A stretch of DNA of 64,000 nucleotides. Origin: Paracoccaceae bacterium (GTDB lineage: Bacteria; Pseudomonadota; Alphaproteobacteria; Rhodobacterales; Rhodobacteraceae). The notes under the pieces are model-generated. The model was not told the DNA's origin, searched no databases, and worked only from the letters and a program-made list of their open reading frames with translations. Below are positions 17,581-26,905 of the stretch, in pieces; positions within the stretch are counted from its first letter, which is position 1; every line of letters begins with the position of its first letter. The DNA is taken from positions 78,859 through 142,858 of the forward strand of contig JAHEJA010000001.1 in assembly GCA_024639125.1 (NCBI GenBank), written 5' to 3'. The translations under genes were made by a program, and so were the position numbers.

Positions 17581-18168
17581 ATGCCAGCTTTACATGTGAC
17601 TGATTATTTTGCCGAAGTTGTCTGGCTGGGAAAAGTGGCCAATCGTGAGGCCAAATTGAATTCAGTGTCCTGCACGTCGCTGAAATTGTTGTTCAGCGGA
17701 CCAGAGGGTGAAAATCACGGTGGCGAGACGCGACTGTCGTGTAGTCGTGTCCTGGGACAATACCGGCGCGGAACACCCATTCGCAACACACGCCAATTGA
17801 GCATCGCCAGCGAAGAAGAGCTAAGCATGATCGCCAAAGGAATGGGCATTGATGCATTAGATCCAAGTTGGTTGGGGTTAAGTATGGTCATTCGGGGCAT
17901 TGATGATTTTTCACATGTTCCCCCGTCAACACGGATGCAAAATGAAGCAGGCACCACGATTACCGTAGATATATTGAACCGTCCCTGTCACCTGCCGGCC
18001 AAAGTGATCGAAGAATACTGTCCCGACAAAGGAAAAGCTTTCCGCCAAAACGCCCAAGATCGACGCGGCGTGACTGGTTGGGTCGAGCGAGAGGGAATCA
18101 TCGCGCTGGGCGATGTGCTACGGTTCCATATGCCGACCCAACGTGAATGGCGCGGGGGGGCTTTTTAG
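17581..18168 (+). CDS. MOSC domain protein
   Basis: 195 residues with a beta-rich MOSC (molybdenum cofactor sulfurase C-terminal) fold. The late conserved segment GRR-like DRRGVTGWVEREGIIALGD is clear, as is NRPCHLPAKVI, whose Cys may be the reactive one. MOSC proteins carry sulfur or bind molybdenum cofactor. No molybdoenzyme is adjacent, so the partner is unknown. GGAGACGAAC precedes the ATG. It is likely co-transcribed with the PPOX gene and forms the end of the ftsE operon. A six-base hairpin (18185-18200) follows the stop but has no T tract. Confidence 0.85.
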   Translation: MPALHVTDYFAEVVWLGKVANREAKLNSVSCTSLKLLFSGPEGENHGGETRLSCSRVLGQYRRGTPIRNTRQLSIASEEELSMIAKGMGIDALDPSWLGLSMVIRGIDDFSHVPPSTRMQNEAGTTITVDILNRPCHLPAKVIEEYCPDKGKAFRQNAQDRRGVTGWVEREGIIALGDVLRFHMPTQREWRGGAF

Positions 18169-18322
18169 CTCTATTACGGAATTCGTTTCTTATCAGAAAC
18201 AAGACATGTGACATCCCGCCGCAAGTGCTTGTGAAAATGTCGGAAACGCAGCCTTTGTCGCTTTTGAACCCCACTATAGGAAGAGTAAATCAAACGCGCT
18301 CTTTCCTGCAGGGGACATTACC

Positions 18323-19999
18323 ATGGGTTACAAATCAGACATCGAAATCGCACGTGAAGCGAACAAAAAACCAATCCAAGAGATTGGCGCAAAGCTAGAT
18401 ATTCCTAGCGAACACCTTTTGCCATACGGCCACGACAAAGCCAAAGTGAGCCAAGAGTTTATCAACTCTGTTCAAGGCAATAAAAACGGCAAGTTGATTT
18501 TGGTGACTGCGATCAACCCGACACCTGCGGGTGAAGGTAAAACAACGACGACTGTTGGTTTGGGCGATGGTCTAAACCGTATCGGTAAGAAGGCCGCGAT
18601 TTGTATCCGCGAAGCGTCCCTTGGTCCATGCTTTGGGATGAAGGGTGGCGCTGCTGGTGGTGGCTATGCTCAGGTCGTGCCGATGGAAGAAATGAACCTG
18701 CATTTCACGGGCGATTTTCATGCGATCACATCTGCGCACAACCTTTTGTCTGCGATGATCGACAACCATATTTATTGGGGCAACTCATTGGAAATCGACG
18801 AACGCCGTGTTGTTTGGCGTCGTGTGATGGATATGAATGACCGCGCTCTACGTGATATGGTGACATCTTTGGGTGGGGTTTCCAACGGTTTCCCACGGCA
18901 AACGGGTTTCGACATTACAGTGGCCTCCGAAGTCATGGCCATCTTGTGTTTGTCGACATCTTTGCAGGATTTGCAAAAGCGTTTGGGTGATATCATCGTT
19001 GCGTATCGCCGTGACAAAACACCAATTTACTGCCGCGATATTAAAGCGGATGGTGCGATGACTGTTTTGCTAAAAGACGCGATGCAGCCGAACCTTGTTC
19101 AAACATTGGAAAACAACCCTGCATTTGTTCATGGTGGCCCATTTGCGAATATCGCCCATGGCTGTAACTCTGTTATGGCGACGACAACCGCGTTAAAGGT
19201 TGCCGACTATGTTGTGACTGAGGCGGGCTTTGGTGCTGATTTGGGTGCTGAAAAGTTCATGAATATCAAATGCCGTAAAGCCGGTCTTGCGCCTGCTGCT
19301 GTCGTGCTTGTGGCGACTGTGCGTGCAATGAAAATGAACGGTGGCGTTGCCAAAGCTGATTTGGGTGGGGAAAATGTGGACGCGGTGAAAAAAGGCTGCC
19401 CGAACTTGGGTCGTCACATCGAGAACGTGAAATCCTTTGGCGTCCCAGTTGTTGTCGCGATCAACCACTTTGTCACAGACACAGAGGCCGAAGTGCAAGC
19501 GGTTAAAGATTATGTCGCGACTATGGGATCTGAAGCGATCTTGTGTCAGCACTGGGAAAAAGGGTCTGCAGGTATCGAAGAGTTGGCAACACGCGTTGCA
19601 GAAATCGCCGATGCGGATATGGCAAACTTTGCACCGCTCTACGCAGATGAATTGAGCCTGTTTGAGAAAATTGAGACCATTGCAAAACGTATCTACCGCG
19701 CTGACGAAGTTTTGGCGGATGCGAAAATTCGCAGCCAGTTGAAAGAATGGGAAGCGGCTGGTTATGGTCACTTGCCGGTTTGTATGGCGAAAACACAGTA
19801 TAGCTTTACCACCGATCCGAACCGTCGCGGCGCGCCTTTGGGGCATTCTGTTCCTGTGCGTGAAGTCCGTCTAAGCGCGGGTGCAGGTTTTGTGGTTGTT
19901 ATTTGTGGTGAGATTATGACAATGCCTGGTTTGCCATCTGTGCCAGCGTCAGAAAGCATCATGTTGAACGATCAAGGCCAGATCGAAGGTTTGTTCTAA
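18323..19999 (+). CDS. fhs: Formate-tetrahydrofolate ligase
   Basis: 558 residues, full length. Makes 10-formyl-tetrahydrofolate from formate, ATP and tetrahydrofolate. The ATP-binding loop [11 protein letters not shown] lies near 66-76, and [23 protein letters not shown] follows in the standard order. Codon choice is noticeably even and strong, as for a highly expressed gene. GGGGAC precedes the ATG. In the 154-base gap upstream, TATAGG near 18275 could be a -10 box but no good -35 is seen. It is paired with folD, so the two interconvert formyl- and methylene-folate. Marine roseobacters use this pair in oxidising methyl groups. Confidence 0.98.
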   Translation: MGYKSDIEIAREANKKPIQEIGAKLDIPSEHLLPYGHDKAKVSQEFINSVQGNKNGKLILVTAINPTPAGEGKTTTTVGLGDGLNRIGKKAAICIREASLGPCFGMKGGAAGGGYAQVVPMEEMNLHFTGDFHAITSAHNLLSAMIDNHIYWGNSLEIDERRVVWRRVMDMNDRALRDMVTSLGGVSNGFPRQTGFDITVASEVMAILCLSTSLQDLQKRLGDIIVAYRRDKTPIYCRDIKADGAMTVLLKDAMQPNLVQTLENNPAFVHGGPFANIAHGCNSVMATTTALKVADYVVTEAGFGADLGAEKFMNIKCRKAGLAPAAVVLVATVRAMKMNGGVAKADLGGENVDAVKKGCPNLGRHIENVKSFGVPVVVAINHFVTDTEAEVQAVKDYVATMGSEAILCQHWEKGSAGIEELATRVAEIADADMANFAPLYADELSLFEKIETIAKRIYRADEVLADAKIRSQLKEWEAAGYGHLPVCMAKTQYSFTTDPNRRGAPLGHSVPVREVRLSAGAGFVVVICGEIMTMPGLPSVPASESIMLNDQGQIEGLF

Positions 20000-20007
20000 A
20001 CAAAGCG

Positions 20008-20045
20008 AACGCGCCGATCGGGGATCGACCCCAATCGGCGCGTTT
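20008..20045 (+). terminator. Strong hairpin after fhs
   Basis: The arms 20008-20023 and 20029-20044 form a stem of about 15 pairs with one mismatch around a five-base loop. Only a short T run (GTTTGCCTTT) follows, so termination may be partial and allow some read-through into folD. Confidence 0.7.
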
Positions 20046-20079
20046 GCCTTTGGCAAGGATATTTTTAAAAAGAAGAAGG
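20044..20079 (+). repeat. Copy 1 of a hairpin + GRRTATTTTT + A/G-rich intergenic repeat
   Basis: TTGCC-TTT-GGCAA (20044-20056) is followed by GGATATTTTT and AAAAAGAAGAAGG. It sits between the fhs hairpin and the folD start and supplies the purine-rich ribosome site of folD. Two related copies lie at 56779-56816 and 56927-56968. Confidence 0.55.
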
Positions 20080-20086
20080 AAAGACA

Positions 20087-20980
20087 ATGGCGGCGACTGT
20101 GATTGATGGAAAAGCTTTTGCAGCGCGCGTGCGGGGCCAAGTGGCAGAGCATGTTGCGCGCTTGAAAGAAGAAAGCGGGATCATTCCCGGTTTGGCCGTC
20201 GTTTTGGTTGGAGAAGATCCAGCTAGCCAAGTGTATGTGCGTTCAAAGGGGAAACAAACCGTTGAAGTCGGGATGAATTCCTATGAACATAAGTTGGATG
20301 TGGATACGAGTGAAGCGGATCTTTTGGCGCTTATTGATCGTCTGAATAAAGATGCGGATGTGCATGGTATCCTTGTTCAGCTGCCTTTGCCCAGCCATTT
20401 GAACGAAGACATGGTGATCAATTCGATTGATCCTGCTAAGGACGTAGATGGGTTTCATATTTCAAACGTTGGCTTGTTGGGGACGGGGCAAAAATCCATG
20501 GTGCCTTGTACGCCGTTGGGATGTTTGATGATGCTACGGGATCATCATGGGTCGTTGTCTGGGTTGAATGCTGTTGTCATTGGGCGGTCCAACATCGTTG
20601 GAAAACCTATGGCGCAATTGCTATTGAATGATAGCTGTACTGTGACGATTGCACATTCGCGCACCAAGGATCTTGCTGAGGTTGTGGGTCGGGCGGATAT
20701 CGTCATTGCGGCGGTTGGGCGTCCAGAGATGGTTCCCGGAGATTGGATCAAGCCGGGCGCGACTGTGATTGATGTGGGCATCAACCGTATTGACAAGCCA
20801 GAAGGCGGAACGCGTTTGGTTGGCGATTGCGATTATGCGTCTTGTGCAGCGGTTGCCGGTGCAATTACGCCTGTACCAGGGGGCGTAGGGCCGATGACCA
20901 TTGCGTGTTTATTGGCAAATACTGTCACAGCCTGTTGCCGTGCACATGGGTTAATCGAGCCACAGGGATTGACGGCCTAA
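20087..20980 (+). CDS. folD: Bifunctional methylenetetrahydrofolate dehydrogenase/methenyltetrahydrofolate cyclohydrolase
   Basis: 297 residues. Interconverts 5,10-methylene-, methenyl- and 10-formyl-tetrahydrofolate with NADP. Catalytic Lys in YVRSKGKQ near 50-57, QLPLP near 100, the Rossmann segment [16 protein letters not shown] near 165, and [10 protein letters not shown] near the end are all intact. An A/G-rich stretch GAAGAAGGAAAG precedes the ATG. It is co-directional with fhs and functionally paired, but a strong hairpin between them suggests unequal expression. Confidence 0.98.
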   Translation: MAATVIDGKAFAARVRGQVAEHVARLKEESGIIPGLAVVLVGEDPASQVYVRSKGKQTVEVGMNSYEHKLDVDTSEADLLALIDRLNKDADVHGILVQLPLPSHLNEDMVINSIDPAKDVDGFHISNVGLLGTGQKSMVPCTPLGCLMMLRDHHGSLSGLNAVVIGRSNIVGKPMAQLLLNDSCTVTIAHSRTKDLAEVVGRADIVIAAVGRPEMVPGDWIKPGATVIDVGINRIDKPEGGTRLVGDCDYASCAAVAGAITPVPGGVGPMTIACLLANTVTACCRAHGLIEPQGLTA

Positions 20981-21009
20981 TAACAACACTTTCGATAGTT
21001 TTTATATCC

Positions 21010-21048
21010 TTATTGATATTTGCATCAAAAATGTGATTTATTGATATT
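21010..21048 (+). promoter_or_regulatory. Direct repeat upstream of the LytTR gene, possible operator/promoter
   Basis: The 11-mer TTATTGATATT occurs at 21010-21020 and 21038-21048, 28 bases apart. TTGCAT and GATATT within this stretch are 17 bases apart and could be weak -35 and -10 boxes. LytTR proteins bind direct repeats, so autoregulation is possible; the spacing is longer than the roughly 21 bases usual for them. Confidence 0.35.
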
Positions 21049-21099
21049 CAGGTGCTTTTGTTTTGCGACAGGGCGATAGGAAAGTAAGACTAGTTCGGT

Positions 21100-21840
21100 A
21101 TGAGTATTTTTGTTACTAGGCGTCGAGAGCTGCTTATGTGGGCGGTGATGAGCCTTATTTGTGGGTTAACAGGGCCATTTGGGTCTTATGTTTACCTTGA
21201 TTGGAATATACGGTTTTTATATTGGGGCGTGCTGACGGGCGCCGCAATGGTATTCGGTGCGGCCATTGAATTAATAAGCGCGAATTTTTTCGTTAATGTT
21301 AAATCGATGTACCGCGATTTAATATCTGCTTGTGTGATGACCGTTTTGTTTTCACCCGTTGTGGTTTCCTTGAATGGTTTGTTCTATCCGGAAAACGTTA
21401 TATCGTCGTTGACACCCACTGTTGTTATCCTGGGCGTATTGGTCGTGTCGGTTCTAATGATTGGAATTTGGCGGTATATCAATCAGATTAACGAATATGC
21501 TGCTGCACGGTCAGAGGGTCCAAAGCTATTGCAGCGCTTGGATCAGGATATAGGGGTGATTTATGCCCTAACAGCGAATAGCCATCTGGTCGAAGTTGCC
21601 TGTGAAAACGGTCAGCAATCGATCCGTTTGCGGTTTTCTGATGCTGTAGATGAAATGCACCCAATTGAGGGTATCATGGTTCACCGTTCTCACTGGGTGA
21701 ATAGATGCTATGTCAAAGGGTTCATTTACGAAGGGAAAAAGCTGATGGTTGAAATGGAGAACGGCACAAGTTTTCCAGTGAGCGCATCAGGCCGCGTGAA
21801 TATAAGCCGTTTGGGAATTGACGTTCCTTTGCCGGATTAA
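21100..21840 (+). CDS. Membrane-bound LytTR-type transcriptional regulator
   Basis: 246 residues. Four hydrophobic segments fill the first 130 residues (MWAVMSLICGLTGPFG, FLYWGVLTGAAMVFGAA, LISACVMTVLFSPVVV, TVVILGVLVVSVLMIGIW). A C-terminal LytTR DNA-binding domain follows, with HRSHWVNRCYVKGF near 187-200, the RSH-W-V core of this domain. Membrane-LytTR proteins of this layout are common in roseobacters; signals and targets are mostly unknown. It carries no receiver or kinase domain. Its stop codon shares the palindrome TTAA with the stop of the convergent pdeM. Confidence 0.85.
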   Translation: MSIFVTRRRELLMWAVMSLICGLTGPFGSYVYLDWNIRFLYWGVLTGAAMVFGAAIELISANFFVNVKSMYRDLISACVMTVLFSPVVVSLNGLFYPENVISSLTPTVVILGVLVVSVLMIGIWRYINQINEYAAARSEGPKLLQRLDQDIGVIYALTANSHLVEVACENGQQSIRLRFSDAVDEMHPIEGIMVHRSHWVNRCYVKGFIYEGKKLMVEMENGTSFPVSASGRVNISRLGIDVPLPD

Positions 21841-22499
21841 CGCGGCATCGGAACAGCAATTGCTTTGCTACCAGTTAAAATAGCAACGGCTTCGCGGCGC
21901 ATAAGTGATGATATAGTTTCGGATTTTGTGTCTAATCCGCCTGTATAGGTGCCAAAAGCGGGCAAAATTAGCCTATCACTATCAACCAAAAAACAAGGTT
22001 TGCTTAGGCTACGCCCCTTGAGGTTTAGGGTCGCTTTTGGGTGATAGTGGCCTGACACGTCCCCCGAAGATTTCGGATCCGCGATATGCCGAAACGTAAG
22101 CGGTGAAATTGGCAACGTGCCAAGGTGTGTACCGCTTAGATCAAGTGGACCAGGATCGTGGTTTCCTTGGATCCAAACCCATCTCCGTCCCGCTTGAAGC
22201 CGCAAAATCCATGTACGTTCTTCGGGGGCCAATGACTTTTCTGCGTCTTGATCATCAAAGCTATCGCCCAAGCACACCACAGTTCTTGGATCACATTCGT
22301 GGATATCATGTTCCAGCCGAAATAATGTGTCGCGTGTCTCATAAGGAGGAAGCGATGGCGCGCCAACGCGTCTTAGGCGATCTGATTTCCCCAAGTGAAG
22401 GTCAGACACGCACAAGACACGCTGGTCGGGCCACCATAATGCACCGGACGGGCAGGCGACCAAGGCGGCGCCAGCCAAGGTAAACGAATAAGTGTTCAT
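21837..22499 (-). CDS. pdeM: Ligase-associated DNA repair phosphoesterase PdeM
   Basis: 220 residues with a calcineurin-like metallophosphoesterase fold: SDLHLGK near 32, CLGDSFDD near 76, IQGNHDPG near 111 and SGHYHPK near 147 supply the metal ligands. The family is found with an Lhr-type helicase, an ATP-dependent DNA ligase and an exonuclease in bacterial repair clusters. Here the helicase is 36 bases upstream on the same strand, but no ligase or exonuclease is in the window. The substrate is thought to be DNA. Confidence 0.92.
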   Translation of the reverse strand: MNTYSFTLAGAALVACPSGALWWPDQRVLCVSDLHLGKSDRLRRVGAPSLPPYETRDTLFRLEHDIHECDPRTVVCLGDSFDDQDAEKSLAPEERTWILRLQAGRRWVWIQGNHDPGPLDLSGTHLGTLPISPLTFRHIADPKSSGDVSGHYHPKATLNLKGRSLSKPCFLVDSDRLILPAFGTYTGGLDTKSETISSLMRREAVAILTGSKAIAVPMPR

Positions 22500-22535
22500 A
22501 GCGTGATAAGCCCAAAAAATCGATGCGATGACAAG

Positions 22536-24944
22536 CTAGAAATCCAGCCCGGCTTCGCGCATGAGGGTTTCTGCCTCTTGGTGTAAAAGCCGATCAATGG
22601 CTTGGCCTTCTACGGGTACCTTGCCGACTTCTAGAAAAAGGGGGGCGGCCATCGGGGAAACATGGGGCAAGGTGCGATGTTCAATCAGTCCATTCACGCG
22701 GTCCAACATGCCTCTGATACGGGCAAAATCGACCAATCCGCTTAGGGCTTCGGTACGGGTGATTTGCATTAAAATGTGATTAGGGTCGTATTTGGATAGC
22801 GTATCATAAAGAATATCTGACGAAAACGTGGCCTGCCGACCCGATTTGCGCAAACCGGGAAGGTTGCGTTCAATTAAGCCTGCAATCGTGGCAACGGCGC
22901 GGAAACTGCGCTTCATCACAGCGTTTCCCATAAGCCAGTTTTCAAATCCTTGTTCTAACGTATCCGCAAAGAGCAGGGTTTCTGGGGCGTCAATCGGTTC
23001 TAGGCCCCAAATTAACGTCGCATAATCCGTAGCTACAAATCCAAGGGGCGCAAGGTTTTGCTCTTCCATTTGTTTGGTTAACAATAACCCCAAAGTTTGC
23101 TGTGCATTGCGCCCTGCAAACCCATAAACACAAAGGTGATGCCGGCCTTTTCGGGGGAATGTTTCGACCAATAATCGATGTGCCATTGGCAAGGTTGAAA
23201 TTTCTTTTTGCTTGGCAAGCCAGTCAACGGTGTTTTGCGGAAGAAATCCCCAGTTCTGGGTTTCAAAATTATGCAAGACGCGGTCACACAGTTGGGTAGA
23301 GGTTGCAAATTTCGTTCCGGCAAAAGTCGCAATTTTGGGCGTCTTGGTGGCGTCTCTTGAGACTTCGACAACCATCTCGCGCAATCCTTCGAAACGGACG
23401 ATTTGCCCACCGATCAGAAATGTATCCCCTGCGGTCAGGGTGGCGGCAAAGCCTTCTTCTATTTCCCCAAGCGGCTTGCCACCGCGGTTTCGTTTCATAC
23501 GTACTTTCAAGGTATCTGTGTCTTGGATCGTACCTGCATTCATACGGATGCGCGCGGCACTTCTTGGGTCCCGAAGGCGATAGGTTCCATCGCCCATGTG
23601 AATAAGCCGATGCCATTGGTCATACCGCTGAAGCGCATAGCCACCCGTTGTACAAAAATCCAAACAAGCATCGAAATCAGCGCGGGCCAAAGTGTGATAA
23701 GGGCCAGCGCTTGTGATTTCTGCAAAGAGGTCATCGGCAACAAAAGCACCAGAGCAGGCGGTTAACACAATATGTTGGCACAACACATCCAAGGGGCCAG
23801 GGGCGCGGGGATCACCGTCTAACGCGTTTTCCCGTACGGCTTCAAGCGCGGCTTGGCATTCGATGATTTCAAACCTATTGGCCGGAACGATTAATGCTTT
23901 GGAGGGGGCGTTGTAGCGATGGTTTGATCGCCCGATCCGCTGCACCAAACGTTTCACATTCTTGGGGGCTCCGATCTGGATGACCAAATCAACATCGCCC
24001 CAATCAATCCCTAAATCAAGGCTTCCGGTGCAAACAATTGCACGCAGCGCCCCATGTGTCATGGCATCTTCGACACGTTGGCGTTGTTGTTTGTCAAGCG
24101 ATCCATGATGTATCGCAATGGGCAATGCATCGTCGTTCGCAAGCCAAAGGTTGTGAAAATAGATTTCCGCCTGTGCACGGGTATTATGAAAGATCAGCGT
24201 TGTTTTGTGTTGTTTGATTTGATCCAACACATCTGGAATAGAATGTGCGCCACCTGCACCTGCCCAAGGGGGCGCTGCCTGAGTGTCGAGCATTTGTATA
24301 TCTGGTGGCGCAAGGGCCGGTGTAAAGTGTATTTTGCAAGGATCAGGGTGCCGCGCCATCAATGACGCGATGGCATGGGGGTCTTCTACAGTGGCAGAAA
24401 GCCCCACACGGCGCAAATTGGGGCAGAGCGCGTTAATGCGACTTAGCGCTAAAAACAGCTGATCTCCGCGTTTGCTTTCGGCCAAAGCATGGACTTCGTC
24501 GATGATGATCCGTTCCAAGCCGTCAAAGATACGTGGCGCATCTTCGTAAGACATCAACAATGCAAGGCTTTCTGGCGTGGTCAGCAAGATATGCGGCGGA
24601 TCTACGCGCTGGCGTTTCTTGACGGTTTGTGTGGTGTCGCCGGTGCGATCTTCGACGCGAATGTCTAACCCAAGCTCTTGGATGGGGGTTGTTAAATTGC
24701 GTTTGATATCCGCTGCAAGTGCCTTGAGTGGGGACACATAGAGCGTATGAAGCCCTTTGCGCGGTGCGGTATCCAATTCCATTAAAGTAGGCAAAAACCC
24801 AGCAAGCGTTTTTCCAGCCCCCGTTGGCGCAATCAACAGCTGTGACGCAAGGTGGGCGTGGTCCAGCATGTCCTGTTGATGCGGATGCAGTGACCAATTT
24901 TTGGTGTTTAACCATGTTTGAAAGAGGGGCGATAACGGTGTCAT
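22536..24944 (-). CDS. Ligase-associated DNA damage response DEXH-box helicase (Lhr-like)
   Basis: 802 residues. Superfamily 2 helicase with Walker A APTGAGKT near 37-44, motif Ia YVSPLKALAADI, DEVH at IIIDEVHALAESKRGDQ near 145, motif III LSATVEDP, and motif VI QRIGRSNHR near 335. It is shorter than full Lhr (about 1,500 residues) and matches the bacterial Lhr core plus winged-helix and C-terminal region of the ligase-associated group. It pairs with pdeM. It begins 33 bases after cpaA of the Tad locus, on the same strand, so some read-through from the pilus genes is possible. Confidence 0.94.
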   Translation of the reverse strand: MTPLSPLFQTWLNTKNWSLHPHQQDMLDHAHLASQLLIAPTGAGKTLAGFLPTLMELDTAPRKGLHTLYVSPLKALAADIKRNLTTPIQELGLDIRVEDRTGDTTQTVKKRQRVDPPHILLTTPESLALLMSYEDAPRIFDGLERIIIDEVHALAESKRGDQLFLALSRINALCPNLRRVGLSATVEDPHAIASLMARHPDPCKIHFTPALAPPDIQMLDTQAAPPWAGAGGAHSIPDVLDQIKQHKTTLIFHNTRAQAEIYFHNLWLANDDALPIAIHHGSLDKQQRQRVEDAMTHGALRAIVCTGSLDLGIDWGDVDLVIQIGAPKNVKRLVQRIGRSNHRYNAPSKALIVPANRFEIIECQAALEAVRENALDGDPRAPGPLDVLCQHIVLTACSGAFVADDLFAEITSAGPYHTLARADFDACLDFCTTGGYALQRYDQWHRLIHMGDGTYRLRDPRSAARIRMNAGTIQDTDTLKVRMKRNRGGKPLGEIEEGFAATLTAGDTFLIGGQIVRFEGLREMVVEVSRDATKTPKIATFAGTKFATSTQLCDRVLHNFETQNWGFLPQNTVDWLAKQKEISTLPMAHRLLVETFPRKGRHHLCVYGFAGRNAQQTLGLLLTKQMEEQNLAPLGFVATDYATLIWGLEPIDAPETLLFADTLEQGFENWLMGNAVMKRSFRAVATIAGLIERNLPGLRKSGRQATFSSDILYDTLSKYDPNHILMQITRTEALSGLVDFARIRGMLDRVNGLIEHRTLPHVSPMAAPLFLEVGKVPVEGQAIDRLLHQEAETLMREAGLDF

Positions 24945-24977
24945 TTTGCGCCACTCTTTCCTAAGTGCAGTTGCGAA

Positions 24978-25475
24978 TTAGGCCGTCGTTTGTGTCAACC
25001 CAAGCACCATATAAAGCGCAAGGGTCGCCCCAAGAGCGACGCCCATTGGGAAAACTATGCCAGTTGTCCAACATTTCCAGTCAGGGGCTAATTTTGTTAT
25101 TGCCGTTCTGCGAATAAGCCGTAGCCCAATTGTTGTAACCAACATGGTCGCGCAAAATAACAGTCCAATAAATATCCAATCGCCGGGTGCAATAAAGGCA
25201 GCGGCGGCTGCGACAAACTTTGCATCACCACCACCGATAGCTCCAATCGCAGTCATGATAAATGTAATGACCAAAGCAATGCCAACTTGAGCCAGTCGCC
25301 AGCCATATTCATTCAGCTCAAGGGGCAAAAGCCCGACGGCCAAAAACACACCCAACAAAACCAGAACAGTTATATTGGTGATTTTCATAATTTTCATGTC
25401 TTGCCATGCTGTCCATAGGCAAATGGGGATAACAAAAGGTGCGAAATATAGGGCTTGGATATAGGTCAGAGACAT
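24978..25475 (-). CDS. cpaA: Prepilin peptidase of the Tad pilus (CpaA/TadV)
   Basis: 165 residues, almost all membrane helices. The two catalytic aspartates of the aspartic peptidase are visible: one in AWQDMKIMKITN near 25 and one in GGGDAKF near 82. It lacks the N-terminal methylase domain of PilD, as is normal for the Tad class. It cleaves the Flp prepilin leader. It is the last gene of the Tad locus, 11 bases after a TPR lipoprotein gene. Confidence 0.92.
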   Translation of the reverse strand: MSLTYIQALYFAPFVIPICLWTAWQDMKIMKITNITVLVLLGVFLAVGLLPLELNEYGWRLAQVGIALVITFIMTAIGAIGGGDAKFVAAAAAFIAPGDWIFIGLLFCATMLVTTIGLRLIRRTAITKLAPDWKCWTTGIVFPMGVALGATLALYMVLGLTQTTA

Positions 25476-25486
25476 GATGGATTACC

Positions 25487-26332
25487 TTAAGAGTTTTCAA
25501 GCGCTTCTAAGCTGCGAACTGCGGCTTCAAAGTATTGGGGGTGGGTTTCAACCGCCTCGCGAAATATACCTTTCGCGATACTCACATCGCCACGTTTCAC
25601 CGCAGACAACCCCATTGTATGAAGCAATTCTGCGCGTTCCGTTTGCGTCATTGATACGGACGGAAGGGTATAAACCCCTTGGGCCGCCCGTGCCAAAACC
25701 AGGTTATTCTTGACCGTGAAATTGGATTGGTCATGCGTCAAAGAGTCATTAAACAACCGTTCTGCATCCTTATAGGATCCACGCGTTAGTTTGGAATATC
25801 CCCAATTGTTCAAAACGTTTGCGGGCTGGGTCGTTAGGCCGGTTGCAATTTCATAAAAGCTATCGGCACGTTTCCAGTTTTTTGTGCTGTCAGCAACAAT
25901 CGCTTCTAGACGGTATCGGTCGTATGTTTCGTATGTTGGCGGTATTGTGTTCAATACATCCGCCGCTTTTTGCCATTCGCCGGATCTTATTAATGCATTT
26001 GCATAGTTGACGCGATCTTCGCTTGACGCATCTGGATGTGCAATCACATTGGCCCAAGCAATGCTGGCTTCGCTTGCGCGTCCTGCCCGCAAAAGCGACA
26101 CACCCAGTCCACGTTTGAATTCAATATTATCAGGGTTTTCCGCACTGGTCCGTTGAAAATATACGGCCGCTTCGTTTGGGTCCGCCACGGTAAGCATGAC
26201 ATCATTCAGCTCGGCTCCGTTGACGGCATTCACGGCTTTCAGTTGTTCATCAACTTGGTTGTTACCATTTGCGCAGGCGCTAAGTGAAAGCGCGGCTATG
26301 GCAAGGGGAACCAAGACTAATACGTGGCGCAT
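25487..26332 (-). CDS. TadD-like TPR lipoprotein, long form
   Basis: 281 residues with a lipoprotein signal (LAIAALSLSAC, lipobox LSAC) and several tetratricopeptide repeats, for example GLGVSLLRAGRASEASIAWANVIAHP and LNNWGYSKLTRGSYKDAERLFNDSL. TadD proteins are outer-membrane lipoproteins thought to help assemble the secretin, as PilF does for type IV pili. A second, shorter TPR lipoprotein lies directly upstream. Either or both could be TadD. Confidence 0.85.
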   Translation of the reverse strand: MRHVLVLVPLAIAALSLSACANGNNQVDEQLKAVNAVNGAELNDVMLTVADPNEAAVYFQRTSAENPDNIEFKRGLGVSLLRAGRASEASIAWANVIAHPDASSEDRVNYANALIRSGEWQKAADVLNTIPPTYETYDRYRLEAIVADSTKNWKRADSFYEIATGLTTQPANVLNNWGYSKLTRGSYKDAERLFNDSLTHDQSNFTVKNNLVLARAAQGVYTLPSVSMTQTERAELLHTMGLSAVKRGDVSIAKGIFREAVETHPQYFEAAVRSLEALENS

Positions 26333-26356
26333 TTTTGCGTCCTCTGCTGCTGTGCC

Positions 26357-26905
26357 TTATGGAAATTGTTCGATCAGATAATCACTGTCTGCTCGACGTA
26401 CCAATTTATAGTTATTGTCTGTTGCCATATCATAGACAGGTTCATTCAATTTTTCGAGCGCCAATCTAAGATTTTCTCGGATTGAGTCACTTTGGCCGTT
26501 ATCCAAGGCAAAGGCCTTGCGAAAGACCTGTGATGCCTCGGCTGTTTTGCCGCGCTCCATCAAAACCACGCCAAGATTGTTCCAGATTTCGGGCCAGGTG
26601 GGTTCTAGGTCGGTTGCGCGTCTTAGTGTTGTTTCAGCTTGGTGCAATCTATCTAATTTTAGATTTGCTGTGCCAATTGCAGAAAGGGTTTCGCCCGTTA
26701 ATCCAGTTTCCGCCGCTGCCCGTTGAAAGGCTCCGAGCGCTAATTCATATTCCCCAGCCGCCATAAGCCGATGCCCCACAATCATGCCATCAACAGAGGC
26801 AGCAGCGGGGTCAACACCAGGCGCAAAAACGCCAGTTGGCTTGCTTTCTGTGCAAGCCATCATGACAAGGCAAATCGCGATAAATCCGATGGTTTTTAGC
26901 GTCAA
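26357..26905 (-). CDS. tadD: TadD-like TPR lipoprotein, short form
   Basis: 182 residues. Lipoprotein signal ends MMAC. Three TPR units follow (LMAAGEYELALGAFQRAA, GTANLKLDRLHQAETTLRRA, LGVVLMERGKTAEASQVFRKAF). Its start overlaps the tadC stop by ATGA, so it is translationally coupled to the motor genes and is the better positional match to TadD. Confidence 0.85.
   Translation of the reverse strand: MTLKTIGFIAICLVMMACTESKPTGVFAPGVDPAAASVDGMIVGHRLMAAGEYELALGAFQRAAAETGLTGETLSAIGTANLKLDRLHQAETTLRRATDLEPTWPEIWNNLGVVLMERGKTAEASQVFRKAFALDNGQSDSIRENLRLALEKLNEPVYDMATDNNYKLVRRADSDYLIEQFP

Noticed and set aside
18185-18200. GTTTCT-TATC-AGAAAC hairpin as a riboswitch for fhs
   Set aside because: A single six-base stem just after the MOSC stop and over 100 bases from fhs; no known riboswitch core is seen.
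19193-19846. 217-codon open frame antisense to fhs
   Set aside because: Lies wholly inside a clear, strongly biased gene; its product is unlike any family. Codon bias of fhs explains the open antisense frame.
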